Below, one piece after another: positions 14,591 to 24,500 of a stretch of 30,483 bases of DNA (position 1 is its first letter; each line of letters begins with the position of its first letter). The position numbers and the translations under genes were made by a program. The notes beneath the pieces are model-generated. The model saw only the letters and a program-made list of their open reading frames with translations. It ran no database searches and had not been told where the DNA came from. The DNA lies in IMG/VR virus record IMGVR_UViG_3300020347_000630, positions 1-30,483 of that record; one strand, written 5' to 3'. The DNA comes from a virus.

Positions 14591-17500
14591 ATGGCAGATT
14601 TTATACTAGGTAGATTAAAGTTTCACTTCAAAGGTGCTTGGACTACTGGAACAGCATACATTAAAGATGATGTAATCAGTTATGGTGGAAATTCATTCGT
14701 TTGTCTAGTAAATCATACAGGCGATTCAGACTTTTATACAGATTTAAACCACGCTACGGCAAAATGGGAACAAATGGTTGGTGGTCTTGATTACAAAGGT
14801 AATTGGGCAGGAACAACACTTTACAAAATTGATGACATTGTTACCTTTGGTGGTTCAACATACAGATGTATCACAGGACATACATCACAAGCAGATTTAT
14901 ATGACGATACTTCAAAATGGCAAGTGTTTGCTGGAGGTTTCGGTTGGAGAGGTGTTTGGGCAACATCTACATCATACAGAAATGATGACGTTGTAAAATA
15001 CGGTGCAAGTTTATATGTTTGTACAACTCAACACACATCTTCAGGCACAACAATGGACGAAACGAAATTTAATTTATTCGTTTCAGGATTAGAATTTGAA
15101 GATAGTTGGTCAGGTTCTTCTTTATACCAATTAGGTGATATTGTAACCTACGGTGGTTATCAATATGTTGCAGAAAGGTCAAACACTAACGTTGTACCTT
15201 ATAATAACTCTGCTGATTGGAAATTATTATCTACAGGATTTAATAACACAGGTACTTGGTCAAATGCGACAGCATACAAAACTGGTGATACAGTTAATCA
15301 CGGTGGTCATTACTATGTGGCAAAAATTGATGGTACGAACCAAGAGCCTACAGGAACAACAGATTCATATTGGGATTTAGTTGTAGAAGGATTATTTTGG
15401 AGAAGCAATTGGGCAACTGCCACTACATACAAAATTGGTGACGCAGTTAGTTATGCGTCTTCTTCTTATCGTGCAATTACAAATCATACTTCGTCAGCGT
15501 CAAACAGACCGGATGTTTCTGGTCAAACATCTTGGAACCTATTAGCTGAAGGTGATTCAAATGCAACATTAACTACAAGAGGTGATATTCTTACAAGAGA
15601 CGCAACTCAAAGAGTAAGATTGCCAATTGGGTCAGCAGGACAATTTTTAAAATCAGATGGTACAGATTTAGCTTGGTCTTATCCTAATATAGGTAACAAA
15701 GTTTATTACGTATCAACACTAGGTACTGACAACACAGATTCAGGCAGAGGCACAACTCCAGAATTACCTTGGAGAACATTAAACTATGCTTGTACTCAAT
15801 TAGCTTCAGATACAACAAATTTCAAAACAGTTAAAATAGAAACAGGAACATACACAGAGCAATTGCCTATTAAAGTTCCGAGAAAAACTGCTCTTATCGG
15901 TGATAACTTACGAAGTGTTACCGTTTCTCCAGACACTACAACAGACAATGGTGCTGGTGCAGGTATTTCAAGTGATAACTCTACACCTAATAATAGACAG
16001 ACTATGTTTAGATTAAATGACTCTTGTACTTTAACAGGTATGACATTTAGTGGAATGCAAGGTCAATTAGCTTCATCAGCAAGTGGTGATGGTATTACAA
16101 GATTAACAGAGGGAACAGGTAGTAATGCTTCAGGTTCAGTTGTTGCGTTAGACCCAGGAACAGGTCCAACAGATACGTCTGTACACATTATTCAAAGGTC
16201 ACCTTTCGTACAAAACTGTTCATCAATTGGTGGTAGAGCAGTTGGTATTAAAATTGACGGTACTTTACACAACGCTGGTTTCAAATCAATTCTTGCAAAC
16301 GACTTTACGCAAGTTCTTGATGGTGGTATCGGTTGTTGGTCTAAAGGTGGTTCAAAATCAGAATTAGTATCAGTATTTACATATTACTGTCACGTTGGTT
16401 ATTTAGCTGACGGCGGTTCAGTTATTCGTTCACTAAACTCTAACAACTCTTATGGTGAAAAAGGTTCAGTTGCTTCAGGTGTTGACGCAAACGAAACTCC
16501 AGCTACAGCAACGGTTACTACAAGAGATAATGAAGCAATTATCGGAAGAGCATTAGTATCAAACGCTGGTATTTACAGATTAGAACAAGAATACGCAGGT
16601 GAAACTTATACATCTGCTACAGAAACAATTACAGGTTCAGGCGCAAATGCTAACTTTACAGCTGACTTTGCTGATGGTGCTGTTAAACACATTGACACAA
16701 CAACAAACGGTGCAGGTCACTTTACTACAATCGGTGTTGCTCAAGGTGGTTCAACAACATCTATCAGACTGGCAGCTTCAGATACACAAGCAGATAACTT
16801 CTACAATGGTATGAGAATTACCATTACTAGTGGTACGGCTTCTGGTCAAACAGGTTACGTTGGTACATACACAGCTTCAACTAAAACTGCTACAATGTTT
16901 AAAGAAGACGGTTCAGCAGGTTTTGATGTATTTGGTCCAACAAGTGTTGCAGTTTCTCCAAACGCAACATCAAATTATGAAATTGAGCCAAGAGTGACAA
17001 TTACAGGCGGCGGTTCTCCAACAAGAAACGCAGTAGCAAGAGTTGTAATTGAAAATACAATCATTAAAAAATTCTTAATACTTGACGGTGGTGCAGGTTA
17101 CTCATCAGCTCCTTCAATTTCATTAACTGACCCGAATGCTACAACATTAGGAACAGGAACTGCTACAATTGGTGACGGTGTAATTTCAAGATGGACATAT
17201 GTAGCTGCAGGTTCAGGTTACAAACAAGAAAACACAACAGCAACCGTAAGTGGTGATGGTTACGCAGACATTTTACCAGTTGGTGCAATAGTAAAAACTT
17301 CAGGTTTATCTGCTTCACCAAAACCAGGTTCAAGTATTGTATTTGCAAATGCTTCAAGTGTAAGTTATATTATCGTAACCGTGTTATCACACGTAAACGG
17401 TGGTATTACTAGTATGGAAGTTTCTCCAAATATTTCAAAAGCAAATGCTCCTACACATACGACAGGTGCTACAATTAGAGTTAAATATTCTAACATAAGA

Positions 17501-18304
17501 TTAACAGGTCACGACTTCCTAGATATTGGTACAGGTGGTATTTCAACTACAAACTATCCTGATTTAAATGGTTACACACAACAACCAGACCAATCAGATG
17601 AAGTTGAAGATTTAGATAGAGGTAGAGTATTCTATACATCTACTGACCAAGATGGTAACTTTAGAGTTGGTGAATTGTTTAGAGTAGAACAGTCAACAGG
17701 TAAGGCAACATTGAATGCTGAAGCTTTTGACCTTTCTGGTTTGAGACAGTTATCACTAGGCTCTGTTGCATTAGGAAACTTTGGTGCAACTGTAAATGAA
17801 TTCTCAACTGACGGTACTTTAGGAGACAATTCTGATAATGCTCTCGTAACCGAGAAAGCAATTAGAACGTTTGTTGAAAACCAATTAGGTGGTGGTCAAA
17901 ACAACTTGACTGTAAACTCAGCTACAATTGGTAATATAAATATATTAGGAAATGATATTAGCGCAACAACAGGTGATATAAACTTTACGACATTACCTAA
18001 ATCTAGTATCACTCCAACTGTTAGTACACACTTGGCAACAAAATCATATGTTGATACAAATGTGACACCTACTTTACAAACGTTATCGTTTGATAGAGAC
18101 ACAGGTAATGTTAACAGAAAAGTAATAACTAACTTTAATGAAGTGACACAATTTGAAGATACATTATTTAATGCAGCTGAACAAAACGCAGGTTTTGATG
18201 TTATAAATGGTTCAATGAGAATTGCAATAGACAAAGCAGGAAATTTAGTTTACAAAACAACTGGTGATACTGAAAGTGCTTCAGAATCTCCAAGTAATCA
18301 ATAA
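14591..18304 (+). CDS. Giant tail adhesin with six CBM5/12-like modules and a beta-helix
   Basis: The 1237-residue protein has three regions. Residues about 9-320 are six tandem modules of about 50 residues. Each has a W, then a Y-x-x-D/G-D-V/I-V step, a GG-x-x-Y strand and a closing W or F; this is the pattern of chitinase-type CBM5/12 domains. Residues about 370-700 begin VYYVSTLGTDNTDSGRG and contain PWRTLNYAC and TYTEQLPIKVPRKTALIGD, typical of right-handed beta-helix (pectate-lyase-like) proteins. The C-terminal part has fibre features such as LATKSYVDT. It is probably a receptor-binding fibre that contacts host surface glycans. No catalytic residues are identifiable. An AGGGAAG sequence precedes the ATG. 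Confidence 0.85.
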   Translation: MADFILGRLKFHFKGAWTTGTAYIKDDVISYGGNSFVCLVNHTGDSDFYTDLNHATAKWEQMVGGLDYKGNWAGTTLYKIDDIVTFGGSTYRCITGHTSQADLYDDTSKWQVFAGGFGWRGVWATSTSYRNDDVVKYGASLYVCTTQHTSSGTTMDETKFNLFVSGLEFEDSWSGSSLYQLGDIVTYGGYQYVAERSNTNVVPYNNSADWKLLSTGFNNTGTWSNATAYKTGDTVNHGGHYYVAKIDGTNQEPTGTTDSYWDLVVEGLFWRSNWATATTYKIGDAVSYASSSYRAITNHTSSASNRPDVSGQTSWNLLAEGDSNATLTTRGDILTRDATQRVRLPIGSAGQFLKSDGTDLAWSYPNIGNKVYYVSTLGTDNTDSGRGTTPELPWRTLNYACTQLASDTTNFKTVKIETGTYTEQLPIKVPRKTALIGDNLRSVTVSPDTTTDNGAGAGISSDNSTPNNRQTMFRLNDSCTLTGMTFSGMQGQLASSASGDGITRLTEGTGSNASGSVVALDPGTGPTDTSVHIIQRSPFVQNCSSIGGRAVGIKIDGTLHNAGFKSILANDFTQVLDGGIGCWSKGGSKSELVSVFTYYCHVGYLADGGSVIRSLNSNNSYGEKGSVASGVDANETPATATVTTRDNEAIIGRALVSNAGIYRLEQEYAGETYTSATETITGSGANANFTADFADGAVKHIDTTTNGAGHFTTIGVAQGGSTTSIRLAASDTQADNFYNGMRITITSGTASGQTGYVGTYTASTKTATMFKEDGSAGFDVFGPTSVAVSPNATSNYEIEPRVTITGGGSPTRNAVARVVIENTIIKKFLILDGGAGYSSAPSISLTDPNATTLGTGTATIGDGVISRWTYVAAGSGYKQENTTATVSGDGYADILPVGAIVKTSGLSASPKPGSSIVFANASSVSYIIVTVLSHVNGGITSMEVSPNISKANAPTHTTGATIRVKYSNIRLTGHDFLDIGTGGISTTNYPDLNGYTQQPDQSDEVEDLDRGRVFYTSTDQDGNFRVGELFRVEQSTGKATLNAEAFDLSGLRQLSLGSVALGNFGATVNEFSTDGTLGDNSDNALVTEKAIRTFVENQLGGGQNNLTVNSATIGNINILGNDISATTGDINFTTLPKSSITPTVSTHLATKSYVDTNVTPTLQTLSFDRDTGNVNRKVITNFNEVTQFEDTLFNAAEQNAGFDVINGSMRIAIDKAGNLVYKTTGDTESASESPSNQ
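14612..15555 (+). repeat. Six tandem CBM5/12-like protein modules
   Basis: Six in-frame modules, each about 150 bases, begin near 14612, 14785, 14938, 15088, 15238 and 15391. Each encodes a GxW start, a DDVV/GDIV type step, a Gly-Gly-x-x-Tyr strand and a terminal hydrophobic pair before a Gly. DNA identity between copies is low, so the repeat is old or diversified. Confidence 0.75.
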
Positions 18305-18310
18305 TGAAGG

Positions 18311-18318
18311 TATAAATA
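18311..18318 (+). promoter_or_regulatory. T4-type late promoter very close to its gene
   Basis: TATAAATA ends only 9 bases before the ATG at 18328. By T4 geometry the transcript would start about 4 bases before the ATG, leaving the AGGA sequence (18318-18321) outside it. Confidence 0.75.
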
Positions 18319-18327
18319 GGATTAACA

Positions 18328-21300
18328 ATGGCAATCACTAGAACAAAAATTGGAAATTTATGGTTTAATTATCGTGGCGATTACGATAATGCGGCTACTT
18401 ATAAAAAAGATGATATTGTAATCTGGAATAATACTGATTACTTAAACGTTAGAGAAGCTAATGTGAGTGGAAAAAGACCACAACAAAACACACAATATTA
18501 TTACAATATTCAAGCTACAACAGACCCTAACGACTCAACTACAAAATTTCAAATAGACGCTGACATTACTTCTACTATTGAGTGGGCACAAACTCTTTAT
18601 GTAAGAAGAGGTGATAAAATAGTATTCTATCAAAATAATAATAACAATGATGACCAACCTTTAGCATTAGCTACTACAGCAACAAGTCAAACATCAAATT
18701 ACTTAACAACAGGTGTGACTTATTATCATAATGAAGAAATGGTTAGTCAAGCAGATTTCGTAACCACAGCAAAATTCAATACAAAAACTTCAAGAAAAGT
18801 TGTTATAGATTTTAATAAAGATACACCAGATGAAATTTGGTATTTCTCAGCTGGTACAGGTGGTGCAAACTACGGTGGTAAAATTGTAGTTGCAGATTGG
18901 GATACTTGGAGACCTTTAAGAAATTCATTTAGTTGGAAAGGTCTACACGTTTTAACATCTGGCACAACTTACTATGAGAATGACGTTGTTCAAGTTAGAC
19001 ACGGTATCAGTAATGATATGGGTACTGACTACGAAGGACAATCAAAGAAAGAAACTCTATCTACTTACATATGTTTAAGACAACATACAACAGATGGCAC
19101 AGAAAGATTTTTACCATACAACAGAAATGTTGATACAGATGGTAATATGTACTGGCTAAAAATGGGTGCTGAATACGAATCAGATGATGAAAGATATGAA
19201 CAAAATGGTGTTATAGAATCAGTTGATAGTATATCAGCTGCTGACGCTTCAAGATTACACGGAGTATTCAGAAATGTATCTCCTAAATCTACATCAAACT
19301 CGGCTGTTAACGCACATCCAGGATGTTTTAAAATTACAGTTCAAGGTAACGGTAGTATTTTAGATACGGATACATTTTCGGCTGCTGACGCTTTAAGAAC
19401 AGCAGGAACATACACAAACGTTTCACAATCAGCAACAACTGGTGTTGGAACAGGTGCAGTTTTCAATGTGACAGTTGACTCTACAGGCGCAGTTTCAAAT
19501 CTTGAAATTATCAAAACTAGAAATAAATCAACTACACCAACAGGTGGTTCAGGATATGTTGATGACGAAACAGTAACAATTGCTGACGCTTCATTAGGTG
19601 GCGGTGGTGGTGCTGACTTTACATTTAATGCAAATGGAGTTGGTGTTGCAGGTTCAGCTACAATAGAAGTTGAAAGAGTTAGCTTTGATTCAAAAAGAGA
19701 CCAAAGATGGTTCAACGATACAGGTATGATTTCGGGTGGTGAAAATAATGTCATTAATGATACATTAACATTTGATGGAGATATTTTTGGCGGCGGCGCA
19801 GATTTAACTTGTGATGTTGCTACGCTTAGAAAACAAACTAGAGGTGCTTCATCTTTATTTTCAGGTAACTCTCACGAATGTATGTCACTAATTAATAACG
19901 GTCCAATAGGTGACGATAACAAATATTACAGATTATCAGGACAAAGAACATCAAGACATTGTGTTAACTGGCCAGTATTTTTAGGTGGTACAGGTAATAT
20001 ATGGACTTGGGGTTCTAACTCAAATGGTCAAAACGCATTTAACCACGACTTTATGACTGCTACTCAAATGTCATTTAACCACTATGATTGGTGGAGAAGT
20101 ACAGATAACGGTGGTACAGGTGTTCACACAACTCCAGACGGAGAAGTACCTAAAGTAATTCAAATTGAAGGTGGTTACCAATCAGGTATGGCGCTTATGA
20201 ATTCAGGCGAAGTTTATCATTGGGGTTATGGTGGTCACGGACAAAATGGTGACGCCTCAACTTCTAACAGAGACCACCCCGTAAGAGTTGGTGGTTCTAA
20301 TCAAAATGTTTTCTTAGCTGCTACAGATTCAGCACACGTATTTAGAAGTGTAAGAATTAAAAGAATTTTCTTATCTAACTGGCAAGGTTACAACTCTAAC
20401 ACACACTCTTGTTATGCAATTGATGAAGATGGAGAATTGTGGTCTTGGGGTTATAACGCATATGGTCAATTAGGAACGGCAAACACAACAAACTATAACA
20501 CACCTCAAAAAATTGCAAAAACAAATTTCAATAATGAAGAGATTGAGGCATTTTGGACAATTGGTGACGCTTATGCTTCAGCATATGCATATACTAAAGA
20601 GAAAAAATTATATGTTTGGGGAAGAAACGCAGATGGTCAATTAGGTATCGGTAATACTACTGACCAAAATACACCTCAATTAGTTTCAACGGTAACTTTT
20701 GATGGCACAGGTGTTGGTGAAATTAAAAAATTCCAAGGTCTAAACCATTCAGATGACAATACGGTTGCAATCTTGACTGAAAGAGGAACACTTTATACAA
20801 CAGGTAGAAATAACCAAGGTCATATGGGTAATGGTAACACAACAGTATTAAACACTTGGACAATTTGTTCAAATGGTTGTGGTAATGCTGCCAATGCAGA
20901 TTGTAATAATTTCTGGATGACAGGTAACGGTAATCACGCACAAATGTGGATAGAAGACTCGTTGGGTAATATTCAATGTGCTGGTTATAATAACCACGGT
21001 TCATTAGGAAACGGTAATGCTGATACACAAAATAGTTTTGTGACACCTAAATTTCAATTAGGTTCAGATACCGAAAGAGAATTCCATAATGTTAAATTAG
21101 TTGCAGGCTTCCCTCACGGAAATGACTTATCAACAAAAATTTTAACTTGGGACGGACACGTATTCCAGTGTGGTGATAATAGATATGGTCAATCTTCAAA
21201 TGGTTGGTCATCAACTAACTCAACAAATGATAGAAATGCTGAAAATTTAAAAGAACATTTCCAAGGATACCATTTCAACCAAGTAAGATTTCCTATGTCA

Positions 21301-21486
21301 TTAACAGGAAATGTTGAAGATATGAGAGGTTGTGGATATGGTGATAACTCTGACGCTGTTTATGCATTTTGGGAATATAAATCATTTGATAACAGATATT
21401 ATCTAAACGGATATGGCGGAAGTTATATGCAAGGAAATTCTGATGGTCAACTTTATTGTACAGCTCACGTACCAATTTTAGGATAA
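18328..21486 (+). CDS. RCC1-propeller tail adhesin 1 (1052 residues)
   Basis: Residues about 8-40 form one CBM5/12-like module (FNYRGDYDNAATYKKDDIVI). Residues about 88-190 look like a degenerate cupredoxin-type domain (YVRRGDKIVFYQ, PLALATT, IWYFSAG) lacking copper ligands. From about 555 to 965 there are seven RCC1-type repeats with the WxWGxNxxGQLG core, for example LWSWGYNAYGQLG and LYVWGRNADGQLG. RCC1 repeats form a seven-bladed beta-propeller, mainly a binding scaffold. A YDWWRS segment precedes the propeller and is shared with both paralogues. The C-terminus ends YCTAHVPILG. In phages such proteins would be exposed tail or fibre tips; this is inference from context. It is the first of three paralogues in a row, with its own late promoter. 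Confidence 0.86.
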   Translation: MAITRTKIGNLWFNYRGDYDNAATYKKDDIVIWNNTDYLNVREANVSGKRPQQNTQYYYNIQATTDPNDSTTKFQIDADITSTIEWAQTLYVRRGDKIVFYQNNNNNDDQPLALATTATSQTSNYLTTGVTYYHNEEMVSQADFVTTAKFNTKTSRKVVIDFNKDTPDEIWYFSAGTGGANYGGKIVVADWDTWRPLRNSFSWKGLHVLTSGTTYYENDVVQVRHGISNDMGTDYEGQSKKETLSTYICLRQHTTDGTERFLPYNRNVDTDGNMYWLKMGAEYESDDERYEQNGVIESVDSISAADASRLHGVFRNVSPKSTSNSAVNAHPGCFKITVQGNGSILDTDTFSAADALRTAGTYTNVSQSATTGVGTGAVFNVTVDSTGAVSNLEIIKTRNKSTTPTGGSGYVDDETVTIADASLGGGGGADFTFNANGVGVAGSATIEVERVSFDSKRDQRWFNDTGMISGGENNVINDTLTFDGDIFGGGADLTCDVATLRKQTRGASSLFSGNSHECMSLINNGPIGDDNKYYRLSGQRTSRHCVNWPVFLGGTGNIWTWGSNSNGQNAFNHDFMTATQMSFNHYDWWRSTDNGGTGVHTTPDGEVPKVIQIEGGYQSGMALMNSGEVYHWGYGGHGQNGDASTSNRDHPVRVGGSNQNVFLAATDSAHVFRSVRIKRIFLSNWQGYNSNTHSCYAIDEDGELWSWGYNAYGQLGTANTTNYNTPQKIAKTNFNNEEIEAFWTIGDAYASAYAYTKEKKLYVWGRNADGQLGIGNTTDQNTPQLVSTVTFDGTGVGEIKKFQGLNHSDDNTVAILTERGTLYTTGRNNQGHMGNGNTTVLNTWTICSNGCGNAANADCNNFWMTGNGNHAQMWIEDSLGNIQCAGYNNHGSLGNGNADTQNSFVTPKFQLGSDTEREFHNVKLVAGFPHGNDLSTKILTWDGHVFQCGDNRYGQSSNGWSSTNSTNDRNAENLKEHFQGYHFNQVRFPMSLTGNVEDMRGCGYGDNSDAVYAFWEYKSFDNRYYLNGYGGSYMQGNSDGQLYCTAHVPILG
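19975..21230 (+). repeat. RCC1-like propeller repeats, adhesin 1
   Basis: Seven repeats of roughly 50-70 codons each carry an aromatic-x-x-G-x-N core. The best are WTWGSNSNGQ, YHWGYGGHGQ, WSWGYNAYGQLG and YVWGRNADGQLG; the last two blades (QCAGYNNHGSLG, FQCGDNRYGQ) are more divergent. Confidence 0.8.
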
Positions 21487-21489
21487 ATA
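21482..21489 (+). promoter_or_regulatory. Late promoter variant overlapping a stop codon
   Basis: GATAAATA includes the TAA stop of the preceding gene and lies 19 bases before the ATG at 21509, with an AGAGAG ribosome-binding site between. The first base differs from the T4 consensus. Confidence 0.6.
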
Positions 21490-21508
21490 ATAAGAGAGAT
21501 TAAAAACT

Positions 21509-24500
21509 ATGGCAAAAATAAATTTAGGACGAGTAAAATTTAGTTACCAAGGAGATTGGAACAACGATACTACATATCGTAAAGATGATGTGTGTTGGTT
21601 TGACAATACACTCTGGATTTGTACTAATCCTTACTTATCAAATGGTTATGATAACTATGCTCCAGGCGATAAAGGCACAGGTTATTTTTGGACAAGAACA
21701 TACTCAAACGACCCTAATTTTAGAAGAGGTTATCACGTATTAGATGATGACTTCCAAAGAACAAATGAAACTGGTAATCCTATTATCAACACTTCAAGAT
21801 ATGGCTCAGATGAAAACACACAAGAGTCAACAAGAAATGGCCAAAAATTTGGACAAGCAAATTGGTTTTCAAACAATTCATCAAATGGTGGTTACTTACT
21901 AGATTATCAATCACATTTATTAAATGATGAAGAAGATTATGTTATGGGAGACAAAGGCGACTTCTTTGGTTATGGTGAATTAAATACAAACAAAATTTCA
22001 ATCTTTCAAAATTACGTACCAGTAGAAAACAATTTTAGAGTTGATGTTCAAACATCTCCTTCAAACAAATTTAGATTTGACAATAGATTAGGTAGTGTAG
22101 ATTTAGGAAGAGAAAACTTTGGTGGTCAAGGTGGTGGTTTCAGACACTTTACACATTTCAAAGAAGGATACAAATACAGATTTGACCAAAGAGACGAATC
22201 AAATAAAACTTTTCCATTAGGATTTTCAAAAACTGCTGATGGTATTCACAATGCTTCACCAGGAACATCATTAGCCGCTGATTTAGACGGACCTTATTTT
22301 GTTATTGGCGAAACATCAACAGGCGATTCAGGTAACTTCTATCCTTTATATCTATCAGCTGCAGGTGCTAATGCTGAAGACACAAGAATGAATGGTGCTG
22401 GTACTTCTACTTCAATAACTTTTTCAGAAATTATTAGAGGACCTAATAACGAAACAGTTAATGATAGTACAACATTTTATTTACCAGACACAATTGATGG
22501 TACTGCTGTTGATGAAAGAATTTTAGAAGTTGAAGTTGTTTCAGGCAACCCAACTAATCACCCATATTACAACACAGGTTCAACAAACAAATATTCAATT
22601 AACGGTTCAACAGCAACAGCTGATGTTGCGTTAAACTTAACAGAGGGTAAAACTTATAGATTTGAACAATCAGATAGTTCAAACACAGGTCATCCTTTAA
22701 GATTTTCTACAACCGAAGATGGTACACACGGTTCAGGTTCAGAATACACAACAGGCGTTAAAGTTGTAGGTACACCAGGTAAAAAAGGTGCATACACCGA
22801 AATTACTGTAAGAAAAGGTGCACCAAAACTTTACTATTACTGTACTGCTCATTCTAAAATGGGTTATTCTTCAGAAACAATTACTCCATCATCAAGAGCG
22901 AGAGCATTTGCTCCTTCAAACACTCCAATGTGGAGAGGCGCTAACAAAAACGGTTTAGTAAGATACTTCTTAAACAATAAACAGGTTACAGAAACACAAT
23001 ACAAAGAAACTTTTGCTGACACAATACAAAATGATGGCTCTTTATACACAGGTGATATGCCAGCATACACAACTGAAAATGGTTTAACAAGAGGTGGTCA
23101 ACAATACTCTTGGAAGAAAAATCAAGACAGACACGTTGAAGTTTATATACCAATTGGTTACTTTAAAATGGAAAGTCAAACAATTTATCCTTTCTGTTTA
23201 GCTGCAAGTAAAACTGATATGAATTCTGATTTAGGTTGGAATGTTGAAGAAACTTGGAGAGGTTACAAACATTGGGATAGATTACAAACAGGTATTAAAT
23301 TTAGAGGTGAGTATGATGTAAACACTCACTACAAATATAATGATATAGTTATATACAGCAAGAAAAAAAGAAGAGCAGATGGTACTGGTTCAGAATTTCA
23401 ACCACTATCACCTACAGGTATGTACAGATGTTTAAGAGATTCTTTAGGTAGACCTCCTCATTACGGTCCACAAGAACCAACAAGGTCTCCTTTGATGACA
23501 AAATCTACTACAACAAGTGGTAAACTTATTGCAGAACAATATCAAGAATATCCAGCACATATACAATCTTATTGGAATGACTGGGAAGATTTTGGTGGAC
23601 AAGTTAACCAAGTTAGAGAAGCTAATGCTTGGTATCCTAACAGAGGTCCTATTCATTGGCCTTACAAACACAGTACACAAACGGTGTCTCATATTGATAG
23701 TCAATACAGACACATTGATAAAAATGGTGTTGCTTGGGGTATTAACTATCCTAGAACAGGTTTCCAAACATATGGTTCTTTTTATGCTTCATTCTATCAC
23801 GAAATCAACTTCATTTGGAGAGATTGGTGGAGAAGTGAAGACTTAAACTACACAGGTTACAACGAGAACAGAGGTAGAAATAGAAGTACAGTAAGAAAAC
23901 CATTACACACACCTAGATGTATTCAAATTGCTGAAGGTAGAAATAGAACCTATTGGTTAATGGATAACGGAGAATTATATGTAAATGGTGAAAACTCAAA
24001 CGGTGAAATGGGTATTGGTAACGAACAAGGCGATAGAAACGGTACTTTTAGAGTTCACGGTTTAGAAGATGTTAAAATTGTTAAAGTAGCTAATGATCCT
24101 TGGAGTGATGGTACAGGTCACACTTTAGCGCTTGACGATAAAGGTACAGTATGGTCTTGGGGTTACAATGACCAAGGTCAATTAGGTGATGGTAGAACAC
24201 AAAATAAAGCTGCACCTTACAGAATACCTAACAAATATTTTGATAACGAAAAAATTATTGATATTTGTACAACAAATAGAAGCTCATATGCAAGAACAGC
24301 TAGTGACCAAATATACGGTTGGGGTAATAACGGTATCGGCCAATTAGGTGATACTACAACAACTGACAAATACAGACCTACAAAAATGCAAGGTTGGGAT
24401 CCTGTTGCAAACAACGGTATCGCAGTATGGCAAATTCAAGGTAACGGTGATGATGGTTGGGTAACCTTACTAGACGGTAACGGATATATTTGGAATTGTG

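Noticed and set aside
14778-15380. Extra plus-strand frames inside the CBM-like repeat region
   Set aside because: They repeat with the same period as the modules and encode low-complexity, Leu/Gln/His-rich products, as expected from an out-of-frame reading.
19975-21230. RCC1 repeats as a sign of eukaryotic contamination or host-chromatin function
   Set aside because: The genes have phage late promoters, Shine-Dalgarno sequences and CBM-like modules shared with a neighbouring fibre gene, so they belong to the phage.
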